64,000 nt of DNA from NCBI GenBank assembly GCA_002390745.1, contig DGQK01000031.1, forward strand, positions 12,228 to 76,227. The letters run 5' to 3'. Under the pieces are notes generated by a model. The model did no database searches, was not told the origin of the DNA, and worked only from the letters and a program-made list of their open reading frames with translations. Source of the DNA: Bacteroidetes bacterium UBA4416 (lineage in GTDB: Bacteria; Bacteroidota; Bacteroidia; B-17B0; Aurantibacillaceae). Shown here in pieces: positions 44,695 through 53,735 of this stretch. The translations under genes were made by a program, and so were the position numbers. Every line of letters begins with the position of its first letter. Position 1 is the stretch's first letter.

Positions 44695-46146
44695 TTATCC
44701 GACGCTTCCTTCCAGGCTAATCGCTAATAATTTCTGCGCTTCCACAGCAAACTCCATCGGAAGCTTATTCAATACTTCTTTGCAGTAGCCATTTACGATC
44801 AGGCCAATGGCTTTCTCGGTGTCGATGCCGCGTTGCTTGCAGTAGAACAGCTGGTCTTCGCCGATCTTGCTGGTCGTCGCTTCGTGTTCCACGATCGCCG
44901 ATTTATCTTTGATCTCAATGTAAGGAAAGGTATGTGCGCCGCATTTGTCGCCCATCAGCAAGCTGTCGCATTGTGAGAAGTTGCGGGCATTGCTCGCCCC
45001 TTTTTTGATTTGCACCAAACCGCGGTAGCTGTTATTGCTAAAGCCAGCGGAGATCCCTTTGGAGATGATGGTAGAGCGCGTATTCTTCCCGATGTGGATC
45101 ATCTTGGTTCCTGTATCGGCTTGTTGGTAGTTGTTGGTAACGGCTACCGAATAGAACTCACCTACAGAATTATTTCCTTTCAGGATCACGGAAGGATATT
45201 TCCAGGTAACGGCAGAGCCCGTTTCTACCTGTGTCCAGCTGATCTTGGAATTATCTTCGAGGCATAAGCCGCGTTTTGTAACGAAGTTAAAGATGCCGCC
45301 TTTGCCGTCTTTATCACCGGGATACCAGTTTTGTACCGTGCTGTATTTTACTTCGGCATTTTTGTGAGTGATGATCTCTACGACCGCGGCGTGCAGTTGA
45401 TTCTCGTCGCGTTGCGGCGCTGTGCAGCCTTCCAGGTAAGAAACGTAAGCGTCTTCATCAGCGATGATGAGCGTCCGTTCGAACTGCCCGGTACCGCTGG
45501 CGTTGATGCGGAAATAGGTGGAAAGCTCCATCGGTGAGCGAACGCCTTTGGGAATGTAGCAGAAAGAGCCATCGGTAAATACCGCTGAGTTTAGGGCTGC
45601 GTAAAAATTATCGGTTGGCGGAACCGCCATGCCCATGTATTTTTTTACCAGCTCCGGATGGTCCTGTACGGCTTCGCTGAAAGAGCAGAAAATGATGCCT
45701 TTCTCCGCCAGTGTTTCCTTGAAGGTAGTTTTGACGGATACGCTGTCGAATACCACATCCACGGCAATGTTGCTTTGCACGCCGCTTAAGCGTTTTTGCT
45801 CTTCGAGCGAAATGCCAAGCTTCTCGAAGGTCTTCAGTAATTCAGGATCTACTTCGTCCAGGCTGGCCAGCTCTTTTTTAGGCTTAGGCGCCGAGTAATA
45901 GATGATGTCCTGGAAGTTTGGTTTCTCATAAGACACATGCGCCCATTCCGGTTCAACCATGTTTTGCCAGTTACGAAAAGCCTTGAGGCGGAACTCCAGC
46001 AGCCATTCCGGCTCTTTCTTTTTAGCGGAAATAAAGCGGATGATGTCTTCGTTCAGGCCTTTGGGCGCTTCGTCGGCATCGATGTCCGTGATAAAGCCCC
46101 ATTTGTATTCGTTCTGTATATGTTCTTCTAAAAGTTCGTTAGCCAT
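44695..46146 (-). CDS. sufB: Fe-S cluster assembly protein SufB
   Basis: 483 residues, usual length. Motifs: GFITDIDADEAPKGLNEDIIRFISAKK at the N-terminus, then VPPTDNFYAALNSAVFTDGSFCYIPKGV, EGCTAPQRDENQLHAAVVEI, YSTVQNWYPGD, ETGSAVTWKYPSVIL, RNFSQCDSLLMGDKCGAHTFPY and EHEATTSKIGEDQLFYCKQRGID. The conserved cysteine near SQCDSLLMGDKCGA is the likely site of nascent cluster assembly. With SufC and SufD it forms the scaffold complex. It lies 95 nt after sufA. Confidence 0.96.
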   Translation of the reverse strand: MANELLEEHIQNEYKWGFITDIDADEAPKGLNEDIIRFISAKKKEPEWLLEFRLKAFRNWQNMVEPEWAHVSYEKPNFQDIIYYSAPKPKKELASLDEVDPELLKTFEKLGISLEEQKRLSGVQSNIAVDVVFDSVSVKTTFKETLAEKGIIFCSFSEAVQDHPELVKKYMGMAVPPTDNFYAALNSAVFTDGSFCYIPKGVRSPMELSTYFRINASGTGQFERTLIIADEDAYVSYLEGCTAPQRDENQLHAAVVEIITHKNAEVKYSTVQNWYPGDKDGKGGIFNFVTKRGLCLEDNSKISWTQVETGSAVTWKYPSVILKGNNSVGEFYSVAVTNNYQQADTGTKMIHIGKNTRSTIISKGISAGFSNNSYRGLVQIKKGASNARNFSQCDSLLMGDKCGAHTFPYIEIKDKSAIVEHEATTSKIGEDQLFYCKQRGIDTEKAIGLIVNGYCKEVLNKLPMEFAVEAQKLLAISLEGSVG

Positions 46147-46241
46147 TTTTTTAATTCAAAAATTCTTAATTCAAAAGCAGGAAAAGGAAGCTAAATGTCG
46201 AAAGTGCTTTTGACGTTTCACTTAACCCTTTTGACTTCGTG

Positions 46242-46568
46242 TTATACTGAAAAGCTTTCGCCGCAGCCGCAGGTGCGGGACGCATTCGGATTTTTAAACG
46301 TAAAGCCTTTGCCGTTGAGCCCGCCGGTGTAATCGAGCTCTGTTCCGACCAGGTAAAGGAAGCTTTTTTTGTCGACCACGATCTTAATGCCATTGTCTTC
46401 AAATTCCTTGTCGCCTTCCTTCATCACATTGTCAAACTCCAGGTTATACATCAGGCCGGAACAGCCACCGCCATCAACGCCTACGCGAATGAAGGTATTT
46501 TCCGGTTTGTTTTCTTCTTTTATCAGTTGGATGGCATGTTCTTTTGCCGCGTTGCTTACTGTGATCAT
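46242..46568 (-). CDS. sufA: HesB/IscA-family Fe-S carrier (SufA)
   Basis: 108 residues. The three conserved cysteines are present: VGVDGGGCSGLMYNL and the C-terminal CGCGESF pair (SRTCGCGESFSV). IscA/SufA proteins receive clusters from the scaffold and hand them to target proteins. It is the first gene of the suf run, 95 nt upstream of sufB, and lies behind the promoter and palindrome at 46613-46668. The symbol is given by context; IscA would be an equally valid name. Confidence 0.92.
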   Translation of the reverse strand: MITVSNAAKEHAIQLIKEENKPENTFIRVGVDGGGCSGLMYNLEFDNVMKEGDKEFEDNGIKIVVDKKSFLYLVGTELDYTGGLNGKGFTFKNPNASRTCGCGESFSV

Positions 46569-46612
46569 TTTGCTTAAGTATTTAAAAGTTAATTACTTAT
46601 CGATTATCCTTA

Positions 46613-46629
46613 TTTAGATTAAATCTAAA
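46613..46629. promoter_or_regulatory. Perfect 17-nt palindrome at the suf start site
   Basis: TTTAGATT-A-AATCTAAA is a perfect inverted repeat (8+1+8) whose upstream edge begins 7 nt after the predicted -7 box of the suf promoter, so it should cover the transcription start. That is the classic position of a repressor operator. The bound regulator is unknown; DtxR-like iron regulators and Rrf2 (IscR-like) proteins are candidates. Confidence 0.6.
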
Positions 46630-46636
46630 AGATAGA

Positions 46637-46668
46637 CAAAAGTACCACATTTAAGGTATGTATGCAAA
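46637..46668 (-). promoter_or_regulatory. Promoter of the suf operon
   Basis: Minus strand: TTTG (46668-46665), 20-nt spacer, TACTTTTG (46644-46637). An exact match to the Bacteroidota -33/-7 consensus, with the start expected near 46630 and a leader of about 60 nt to the sufA ATG at 46568. Confidence 0.72.
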
Positions 46669-46924
46669 GAAATTTTGCAGATCAAAGGATATTTTAAAAC
46701 CCGCCTGTTTCCGGTTTTCCAGGGCGATTTAATCTTTAAAAAAATTCCTTCTACGAAAGCCCGTTTTCGGCACATTATATTTACTTTTTTAACTATCAAA
46801 AAGCGGGCTGTAAAAAATAAAAAGACTTGTCCGGCGTTACTATTTCGTGCGATATCAGTTATAACCCAAGGCGGCATTTTGTTCCTGATTTCGCTACGGC
46901 TCCCGATCGGTCAACAATGATGGT

Positions 46925-49135
46925 GTGAGGCAATTAACAACGACAAATTTTAATAAATTTAGAATTTTTATTCCCCCGTTTTTCAAATACTGTATTGTTT
47001 TGTTTTGCATCTGGTCTTTCATGGCGAAGGGGCAGAACACCACAATGCTGCCGCAATACAGCAAAGCAGATATCCACCTGAGCAGGGCCATCGCCAAGAA
47101 TCCCGGCACACTGGCGCGGCGCCTCACCGCAGGCAAATCGTCGGAAAAGGAAAAGTTTGATGCCATTTTTGCCTGGGTAGCGAGCAACATCCGTTATAAT
47201 TTTGCGGCCTATTTCTCTTCCGGAGGTAGCGGAATGCCGCGCGTGAAACAAATTCTGAAATACCGCAGCGGCATTTGTGTGGACTACGCGCATTTGATGG
47301 ATACGCTTTGCAGCCTTTCGGGAATTACCAATGTGTCTGTTTCCGGTTATGCCAAGGACGAGATCTTCGATGTGAACGATTCGCTGTACCTGGACAACCA
47401 TGCCTGGAATGCCGTGAAGCTCGATGGCCTGTGGTATGTGTATGATGTGACCTGGGCCTCGGGTCAGCCGGAGTACCGCTTCACCAAATTCAGTAATTTC
47501 ATTTATAAACTGTACCTCAGGCATCCGCCGAAGTATAAGGTCAAAAAGGTAATCGTTCGTAAATTCTTTATCAGCTATTGCGATGATCCGGACCAGTGGA
47601 AGGTTCCGGACACGGTAACCTACTACAAACAGCGTTTCTGGAACAGGTTGCTGCTTAGCCGCCTGCAGAAGTTCAGGCCCAAAGTAAAAAGGTACAGCAC
47701 CCAAAAGCTTGACACCGCTTTCTACCTCTGCAACCCTGAAACCTTTGCAGTGACGCATTTCCCGGATGATCCGGTGTGGAGCCTTGTTTCGGAGAAAACC
47801 GTCAGGGACTTTGAAGGCGACAGCGCGTATTATCATTTTCACGATAGCCTTTATAAGGTCCAGCAACGCTATGGGAGGCCCTGTGGCGGCTGCGATGCTT
47901 TCCTTGGCTACGACGAGTTGAATAAAAGCATCACGTTGAGAAAAGAGAGCCTGAAATTTAACCGCAGGAATCGCTTTGTGACCATGGACTGTGAATACAC
48001 TATTGGAAAACTGAAATTGGCAGAGAGCAGGAATTTTGATGATTCGCTGGCAAAAGTCACTCTGATCGATACGGCGCTGGCCTGGCACGAGCGCGCTAAG
48101 GGCAGCCTGTATCAGTCTTTTCTCAACATTGAGCAGGACTATTACCTGCAACGTAGCAAGAATGGTAAAAAGGCCGATCTGCTTTATGAAGAGAATAATG
48201 CTTATTCCCGCTTTGTGATGGGCGAAAAATTTAACATCAAGGTGCAGGCCAAATCGGTGAAGGATCTGCAACGGAAAACCAACATGACAGTGCGGGGCCT
48301 GGTGAGGAGGCTCGGCCGCGCGAAGGGCTTAAGTGATCAGGAAGTGCCGAACAACAAAGTGAAAAACACACCCATCAAGCTCCGGGAGCTGAACGCCAAA
48401 CAACGTTATTTTGATTCGCTTGTTGGCGTTTGCGATTATAGGATCGATTCGTTGAGAGAGGTATTTGCCGTTGCGCTTAGCGGGCTTTCTACAGGGCTTA
48501 AAGATAAATTATTGGAGCATGATTCGGTCTTCTCTTTATTTAAAGCGTCGACCCGCCTGCGGTATTATATGCGCGACAATTATAAAAAGGATGTGGTAGA
48601 GTTGCGGAAAAAGATCGAACGTTCGAAGAGCCGTTATATGAACGACCTGGAACTGAATGTGTACGGCCCTTCTGCGAAATGTGCCGAATTGGGTGAACTT
48701 TTATTCAATATGCTGTTCCAGAGAAACGATTATGAAGAAGAGTCGTTTAAGATACGCTCGGAACTGGTACGGCGCTCGCAGGCAGAGCCTTCCGGCCTGA
48801 GCGCTTATAAAAAGAGGATGATCGATAAGAACAGGTCCGACCTGTGTTGGTTCGAGAGAAACGCTCCTAAGCTTGAAGGTTTGTTCCGGATGTTCGAACA
48901 GTTTACAGCCCGGCAGGGAAATGCCCTTGGACTGATCAGGATAGAGAACGGGGTAGAGGCGAAACGTGAGCGTTATGTGAATAAGGAGCTGGGCCGCCGT
49001 AAGAAGAAATACAGATCGATTATTCTTCATAATACCAAGGTGGTGAACTATGGGTTAAGGCTTACCCGGAAAGAAAAACGCATTTTCCTGAAAAAACTGA
49101 GGGATGAACGTCGCGAAGCCGCAAGAAACAAGTAA
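46925..49135 (+). CDS. Secreted transglutaminase-like protein
   Basis: 736 residues from a GTG. A hydrophobic segment (about 19-33) acts as a signal peptide or anchor. The transglutaminase-like fold (about 45-200) has a complete triad: Cys118 in SGICVDYAHLMDTLC, His159 in DNHAWNAVKLDG and Asp174 in YDVTWASG. In bacteria such domains are usually peptidases or amidases rather than crosslinkers. The remaining ~530 residues are highly charged, lysine- and arginine-rich and probably helical, with no known domain that I can name. It is a single-gene unit divergent from suf. Confident for the domain, not for the substrate. Confidence 0.8.
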   Translation: MRQLTTTNFNKFRIFIPPFFKYCIVLFCIWSFMAKGQNTTMLPQYSKADIHLSRAIAKNPGTLARRLTAGKSSEKEKFDAIFAWVASNIRYNFAAYFSSGGSGMPRVKQILKYRSGICVDYAHLMDTLCSLSGITNVSVSGYAKDEIFDVNDSLYLDNHAWNAVKLDGLWYVYDVTWASGQPEYRFTKFSNFIYKLYLRHPPKYKVKKVIVRKFFISYCDDPDQWKVPDTVTYYKQRFWNRLLLSRLQKFRPKVKRYSTQKLDTAFYLCNPETFAVTHFPDDPVWSLVSEKTVRDFEGDSAYYHFHDSLYKVQQRYGRPCGGCDAFLGYDELNKSITLRKESLKFNRRNRFVTMDCEYTIGKLKLAESRNFDDSLAKVTLIDTALAWHERAKGSLYQSFLNIEQDYYLQRSKNGKKADLLYEENNAYSRFVMGEKFNIKVQAKSVKDLQRKTNMTVRGLVRRLGRAKGLSDQEVPNNKVKNTPIKLRELNAKQRYFDSLVGVCDYRIDSLREVFAVALSGLSTGLKDKLLEHDSVFSLFKASTRLRYYMRDNYKKDVVELRKKIERSKSRYMNDLELNVYGPSAKCAELGELLFNMLFQRNDYEEESFKIRSELVRRSQAEPSGLSAYKKRMIDKNRSDLCWFERNAPKLEGLFRMFEQFTARQGNALGLIRIENGVEAKRERYVNKELGRRKKKYRSIILHNTKVVNYGLRLTRKEKRIFLKKLRDERREAARNK

Positions 49136-49189
49136 ACAAAGGCATCCTGCGCTTAGACCGGAAAGGTTCTTTTTATTATAGTTTATTAG

Positions 49190-49197
49190 TACATTTG
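49190..49197 (+). promoter_or_regulatory. -7 element of panD, leaderless arrangement
   Basis: TACATTTG matches TAnnTTTG. Its end is 5 nt before the ATG at 49203, so transcription would begin at or beside the start codon. The -33 region 20 nt upstream (GTTC at 49166-49169) is a poor match. Confidence 0.4.
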
Positions 49198-49202
49198 TGC
49201 CC

Positions 49203-49553
49203 ATGATAATTCAAGTGATGAAGTCCAAACTGCACTGTGTAACCGTTACGCAGGCAGAGCTGGATTATATAGGCAGTGTAACAATCGACGAGGATCTGAT
49301 GGACGCCGCCAATCTGATAGAGAACGAACAGGTACACATTTTAAATAAGAATAACGGCGAACGCTTTATTACCTATGTTATTAAGGGCGAACGCGGAAGC
49401 GGAGTGATCTGCCTCAACGGGCCGGCGGCCAAAAAGGTAAGCCTGGGCGATGTGGTGATCATCATCTCTTATGCCGATATGGAATTTGAAAAAGCCAAAA
49501 GCTTTAAGCCCTGGGTTGTATTTCCTAATACAGAAACGAATACTTTAAAATAA
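49203..49553 (+). CDS. panD: Aspartate 1-decarboxylase PanD
   Basis: 116 residues from the ATG at 49203; an upstream GTG at 49197 is rejected. With this start the numbering fits PanD exactly: Lys9, the self-cleavage site Gly24-Ser25 in LDYIGSVTID, Arg54, Thr57 and Tyr58. The proenzyme cleaves itself between Gly24 and Ser25 to form the pyruvoyl cofactor and converts aspartate to beta-alanine for pantothenate and coenzyme A synthesis. It starts a run of closely spaced genes (UPF0104, rfaE2) with no metabolic link that I can see. Confidence 0.96.
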   Translation: MIIQVMKSKLHCVTVTQAELDYIGSVTIDEDLMDAANLIENEQVHILNKNNGERFITYVIKGERGSGVICLNGPAAKKVSLGDVVIIISYADMEFEKAKSFKPWVVFPNTETNTLK

Positions 49554-49558
49554 GATCT

Positions 49559-50578
49559 GTGAACAAGCGCACGAAATCCGTTATACAGTTTATGGTGCTG
49601 CTTGGCGTAGGGATCTTACTGACCTGGTTATCCTTAAATTCCGTGTGGGGAGAAAGGGACAAGATCTTAAGCTCTTTTCAAAACGCTGATTATTTCTGGG
49701 TGTTTATCTCAGTGCTCATTTCTGCGTTCAGCCATTTTTTGAGGGCATACCGCTGGAATTACCTGCTGAAGCCTGCCGGTTATTCCGTAAGGACGGCGAA
49801 TGCTATTGGCGCTGTGCTGGTCGGCTATTTCGCCAACTACGGCTTGCCCCGGATGGGCGAGATCACGCGCTGTACGCTGGTTACACGCTATGATAAAGTC
49901 CCTTTTGAGGTGGCACTTGGCACTGTGATCACGGAGCGCATCATCGATACCCTGTTATTGCTCGTTATTTTTGTGCTCACGCTTTTTGCCCAGTTCTCGG
50001 AGCTGAGCACGCTGGCTGCAGATTATATTTTCACGCCGCTTACGAAAAAATTCAGCGCCATGTCCGAAAATCCGGTGAAGCTGATTATTCTTATCTGTAT
50101 CCTTGCAGCGGTCGTTATCGCGTTCTTCCTGGTGCGCAAGCGCATTTCCCGGATGCTGACCGGCAAATTCGGAAACATCATCAAGGGTTTCGGAAAAGGC
50201 TTAAGCTCGGTGAAAGACATAGAGCATAAATTTCAGTTCATTGTGTTAAGTATTGCTATCTGGGCCTCTTATTTTTACAGCCTGTATTTTTGCCTCAAGG
50301 CCTTTGGAGGCACGGCGCACCTGGGGCAGTCGGAAAGCCTGGTGCTGCTCTTGTTCGGCACCTTCGGCGTGGTATTTTCGCCGGGAGGCCTGGGAGCCTA
50401 CCAGGCAATTATGTTCAGCCTGCTCGTGTACACCTATCATGTCGAAAAAATCTCGGCGGTGGCTATGCCCTGGATGGCCTGGACATCGCAGTTTATCCTG
50501 ATCGTGGTGTTGGGCATCATCAGCCTGATCGTTCTCCCTATCATTAACAAAAACAGAACAGCGGATGTCGTTTCATAA
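49559..50578 (+). CDS. UPF0104/LPG synthase-type membrane protein
   Basis: 339 residues from a GTG 5 nt after panD. About eight membrane helices. Motifs fit the lysylphosphatidylglycerol synthase transmembrane family (UPF0104): FLRAYRWNYLLKP, NAIGAVLVGYFANYGLPRMGEITRCTLV, VALGTVITERIIDTL and FSPGGLGAYQAIM. It lacks the soluble aminoacyl-transfer domain of MprF, so only a flippase-like or other membrane role can be inferred. Its last 14 nt overlap the start of rfaE2, indicating translational coupling. Confidence 0.88.
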   Translation: MNKRTKSVIQFMVLLGVGILLTWLSLNSVWGERDKILSSFQNADYFWVFISVLISAFSHFLRAYRWNYLLKPAGYSVRTANAIGAVLVGYFANYGLPRMGEITRCTLVTRYDKVPFEVALGTVITERIIDTLLLLVIFVLTLFAQFSELSTLAADYIFTPLTKKFSAMSENPVKLIILICILAAVVIAFFLVRKRISRMLTGKFGNIIKGFGKGLSSVKDIEHKFQFIVLSIAIWASYFYSLYFCLKAFGGTAHLGQSESLVLLLFGTFGVVFSPGGLGAYQAIMFSLLVYTYHVEKISAVAMPWMAWTSQFILIVVLGIISLIVLPIINKNRTADVVS

Positions 50579-51065
50579 AAAGTTATCGGAAAAATTCAGG
50601 AATAAAGAGTCGTTGCAGCCTCTCCTGAAGAGCTGGAGCGAAGCCGGTTATAAGGTGGTGTTTACCAACGGCTGCTTCGATATCCTGCACCGGGGCCATG
50701 TGGAGTACCTCTGCCACGCACGCGACCTGGGCGATAAGCTGGTGCTGGGCCTCAACACCGATTCTTCGGTGAAGCGCCTCGGAAAATCCCCCGAAAGGCC
50801 TGTAAACGATGAGCAAACCAGGGCGACGATCCTGGCGGGGCTCGAATGCATAGATGCCATTATTTTATTTGATGAGGATACGCCTTACGAGTTGATCCGC
50901 TTTGTACAGCCCGATGTGCTTGTGAAAGGCAACGATTACAAGGCCGAAGAGATTGTAGGCTACGACATTGTATCTGCCAAAGGCGGGCAGGTCATCACTA
51001 TTCCTTTGGTACAGGGCTTTTCAACGACCAGGCTCATTGAGAAGCTCACTCATTCAGGGAAATGA
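50565..51065 (+). CDS. rfaE2: Heptose 1-phosphate adenylyltransferase
   Basis: 166 residues. Cytidylyltransferase-like fold: the HxGH motif in TNGCFDILHRGHVEYL, then GLNTDSSVKRLGKSPERPVNDEQTRATIL and VQGFSTTRLIEKL with the ISTTxxI-type block. It activates D-glycero-beta-D-manno-heptose 1-phosphate with ATP to ADP-heptose for lipopolysaccharide core. Only the adenylyltransferase half of RfaE is present, as usual in this phylum. The first 14 nt overlap the preceding membrane protein gene. Confidence 0.93.
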   Translation: MSFHKKLSEKFRNKESLQPLLKSWSEAGYKVVFTNGCFDILHRGHVEYLCHARDLGDKLVLGLNTDSSVKRLGKSPERPVNDEQTRATILAGLECIDAIILFDEDTPYELIRFVQPDVLVKGNDYKAEEIVGYDIVSAKGGQVITIPLVQGFSTTRLIEKLTHSGK

Positions 51066-51148
51066 GCTAATATCCGTTTCCACTTAGTGAAAAGTTATTT
51101 CAAGGATTTTGTATGGACTAATTTAGAGCATACAAAAAACGTACGTCC

Positions 51149-53674
51149 ATGAAAACAATTTTCCGCTCCTGCCTCTTCGCTGTTTTCTTTCTTGTTTCGG
51201 CCCAGGTAGTACATGCCACACACGGCTTGCCTATTGTGAATCTTACCTATACCATCGGTGCAACGGGCGTGACCATTGCAGGTTTTTCCGATCCCGCAAC
51301 CTGCGGCCCTCCCGGCCCCTACTGGATGCAGGCCAAGGTATCCTGTAACCCTACGAGCTTTGCCAATACCTTGCCCGACGCCTGTGCGGAAACGCATTTG
51401 CAGAACTGGGCCGGGCCCGGAGTAACTTATAATGCGTTTCCCTGGTACAGCTCCCTGCTTAATGTGCCCAACTATACAGCCGCCGGCGGCTGGGTCGATC
51501 AGTGTGCCTTAGAGCCCTATAATCCCATATTTATTCCTTACACAGATCTGTGCCCCGGCAAAGTCTATTACTTCGCTGTGCGCGAGCTGGTCACGTCTTC
51601 CAATTCCATAGGGCCTTTCAGTGCGGTGGTATCCTTTACGGTGCCCGGAACGCCCGTGGCGGATGTGCCGGGATTTATTACGGCGAATCCTCCGACCTCA
51701 CCGTCCAATCCATCCTGTGGCGGTTCTGTTCTGCTCACGTTGACTCCTCCGTCGGGCTGCGGCCCCAAAAGGACCATCCCGCCGGGTTGCCCGACCTGCG
51801 ACACCATTGTGTGGCGCGGCCCGGGAGGAACTGTTATTGCCGTAAACACCCTGACGGTTCTGGTAAATCCGATGACGACAAGCACTTATACGGTATCATG
51901 GGATACCTGCAATCCTGCACGGAAAGTAGGCTGCGGTATTCCTTTCATTCCTACCATTACGGTGTATGTTGCCACCGCCAATGCCATGTTTAGCGCACCT
52001 TCTACGATCTGTTCGGGCACCACGCTTAATTTATCTGCCATCTCCGCCGTACCGGTTGATCTGTGGACGGTGAGCCCTACAACCAGTGTCACCCCCAACA
52101 CATCTACGACGCCCTTCTTCAATCCCACCTTCGACCTTCCCGGCAATTACGTCATTACCCATCAGTCCATCAACGGGTCCTGTATGGATACCTATTCCAC
52201 CAACATCACGGTAACACCTGGTATTTCAACGTCGATCACGACTTCGGGCGGAGGCTGCGGTTCTTCAGGAGGCACAGGATCGGCAACAGTAGCTGTTATG
52301 TCGGGCACTACCGGCATGACATATTCCTGGTTGCCTGCGGGAGGAAACGGGCCAAGCGCCACAGGACTTTCGTTCAACACCACCTATTCCGTGACGCTTT
52401 CCAATGGTGGATGTACGATTACAAAAACGCTGCAGGTCACCAATAATTCGGGCCCGTCGATCAGCTCGTTCAGCGTCACATCTCCGGCCTGTAGCGGTCA
52501 GACCAACGGGCAGATCACAGCGAATATCGTGGGTGGCAACCTGCCTTTCAGCTATACCTGGACCCCGGGAATTTTGCAACATACGCAAACCGTTAGTGGC
52601 ATCGGCGCAGGAACCTATTCGGTATATGTGTTGGACAATAATGGCTGTTCCACTTCAGGAACAGTGAGTGTGACACAGCCGTCTTCGCTGACGTTGAGCG
52701 CTCCGGGCAATGCGACGATTTGCGCCGGAAATTCCGTCAGCCTTTCGGCAACGGCCAGCGGGGGAACCAGCCCTTATACCTATACCTGGAACCCGGGAGC
52801 CGTCAGCGGCAGCTCTGTGAGCGTCAACCCGGCATCTACCACGCAATACACCTGTACCGTAACGGATGCCAATGGCTGCTCGCAAAGCCGGACAGCCGAT
52901 GTGCAGGTAACATTGCCATTAACGGCTTCGGTGTCCGTTCAGAATCTTTGTGCCAGCGATTCGGTTGTGCTGAGCCCGGTGATCACAAGCCCCGGAACGG
53001 GAGGCCCTTATACCTACCTGTGGGGCAATGGCTCTACGGCATCCAGTGTGACGGCGCATGCTGCCGGAACTCCGGGCATGATGCTCTATAGCCTGACCCT
53101 ATCGGATGGTTGCAATCCTGCCCTCAACCTGACATTCACCGTAGTAACAAACAGCCAGCCCGTTGCGAGTATCACCGCCGACTCCCTGAGCGGCAATGCG
53201 CCGCTTACGGTTCATTTTACAGATAACGGAACAGGCGGAGGCGTCTTTAACTGGAACCTCGGTAACGGTACATTCGGCAACACACAACAGGCCTCTACAC
53301 AGTATGTGAACGGTGGGAATTACATGGTCACTTACACAGTTACCAACGCCGAAGGCTGTTCAGACTATGATACGCTGCAGATCCGGGTGATTGACCTTGC
53401 ACCGCAGATTATCATTCCCAATGTATTTACACCAAACGGCGACGGAGTGAATGAGCTGTTCGATATCAAAGGCATTAATCTCAACCGCTATGATTGTTCG
53501 GTGTTTAACCGATGGGGCAGGCAGGTGTTTCATTCAACGGATGTAAAAGAGCGTTGGGATGGGAAGATCAACGGCAACCCTGCCGAGGAAGGCACGTATT
53601 TTTATGTGATCAAAGCTGCCGGCACAGTCGGAGATGAGATCAAACAGCAAGGCTACGTCAGTTTATTCCGTTGA
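51149..53674 (+). CDS. Type B T9SS cargo with Ig/PKD repeats
   Basis: 841 residues. A signal peptide (MKTIFRSCLFAVFFLVSAQVVHA) leads to a cysteine- and proline-rich N-terminal domain (THGLPIVNLTYTIGATG...) unlike those of the other cargo proteins here. Several SprB-like and Ig-like repeats follow (SVTSPACSGQTNGQITANIVGG, YTYTWNPGAVSGSSVSVNP), then a PKD domain (GVFNWNLGNGTFGNTQQAST) and the type B sorting domain (IPNVFTPNGDGVNELF, FNRWGRQVFH). It has no adjacent PorP gene and is followed by its own terminator, so it must use a partner encoded elsewhere. Confidence 0.9.
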   Translation: MKTIFRSCLFAVFFLVSAQVVHATHGLPIVNLTYTIGATGVTIAGFSDPATCGPPGPYWMQAKVSCNPTSFANTLPDACAETHLQNWAGPGVTYNAFPWYSSLLNVPNYTAAGGWVDQCALEPYNPIFIPYTDLCPGKVYYFAVRELVTSSNSIGPFSAVVSFTVPGTPVADVPGFITANPPTSPSNPSCGGSVLLTLTPPSGCGPKRTIPPGCPTCDTIVWRGPGGTVIAVNTLTVLVNPMTTSTYTVSWDTCNPARKVGCGIPFIPTITVYVATANAMFSAPSTICSGTTLNLSAISAVPVDLWTVSPTTSVTPNTSTTPFFNPTFDLPGNYVITHQSINGSCMDTYSTNITVTPGISTSITTSGGGCGSSGGTGSATVAVMSGTTGMTYSWLPAGGNGPSATGLSFNTTYSVTLSNGGCTITKTLQVTNNSGPSISSFSVTSPACSGQTNGQITANIVGGNLPFSYTWTPGILQHTQTVSGIGAGTYSVYVLDNNGCSTSGTVSVTQPSSLTLSAPGNATICAGNSVSLSATASGGTSPYTYTWNPGAVSGSSVSVNPASTTQYTCTVTDANGCSQSRTADVQVTLPLTASVSVQNLCASDSVVLSPVITSPGTGGPYTYLWGNGSTASSVTAHAAGTPGMMLYSLTLSDGCNPALNLTFTVVTNSQPVASITADSLSGNAPLTVHFTDNGTGGGVFNWNLGNGTFGNTQQASTQYVNGGNYMVTYTVTNAEGCSDYDTLQIRVIDLAPQIIIPNVFTPNGDGVNELFDIKGINLNRYDCSVFNRWGRQVFHSTDVKERWDGKINGNPAEEGTYFYVIKAAGTVGDEIKQQGYVSLFR

Positions 53675-53696
53675 TATCAGCGGCATTTGGAAATTC

Positions 53697-53735
53697 AAAG
53701 CCCGGCCCGTTTCTGAAACAGGTCGGGCTTTTTTA
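53697..53735 (+). terminator. Terminator of the 841-residue cargo gene
   Basis: AAAGCCCG (53697-53704) pairs with CGGGCTTT (53724-53731), with inner GTTTC/GAAAC pairing and a T run to 53735. It lies 22 nt after the stop; a strong intrinsic terminator. Confidence 0.9.

Larger units (their letters stand above)
46569..46924. other. 356-nt divergent intergenic region
   Basis: The gap between the divergent sufA and transglutaminase-like genes holds the suf promoter and palindrome in its left third. The right two-thirds (46670-46924) contains A/T-rich runs and an ordinary-looking sequence with no reading frame of note; the promoter of the gene at 46925 was not identified. Confidence 0.6.
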
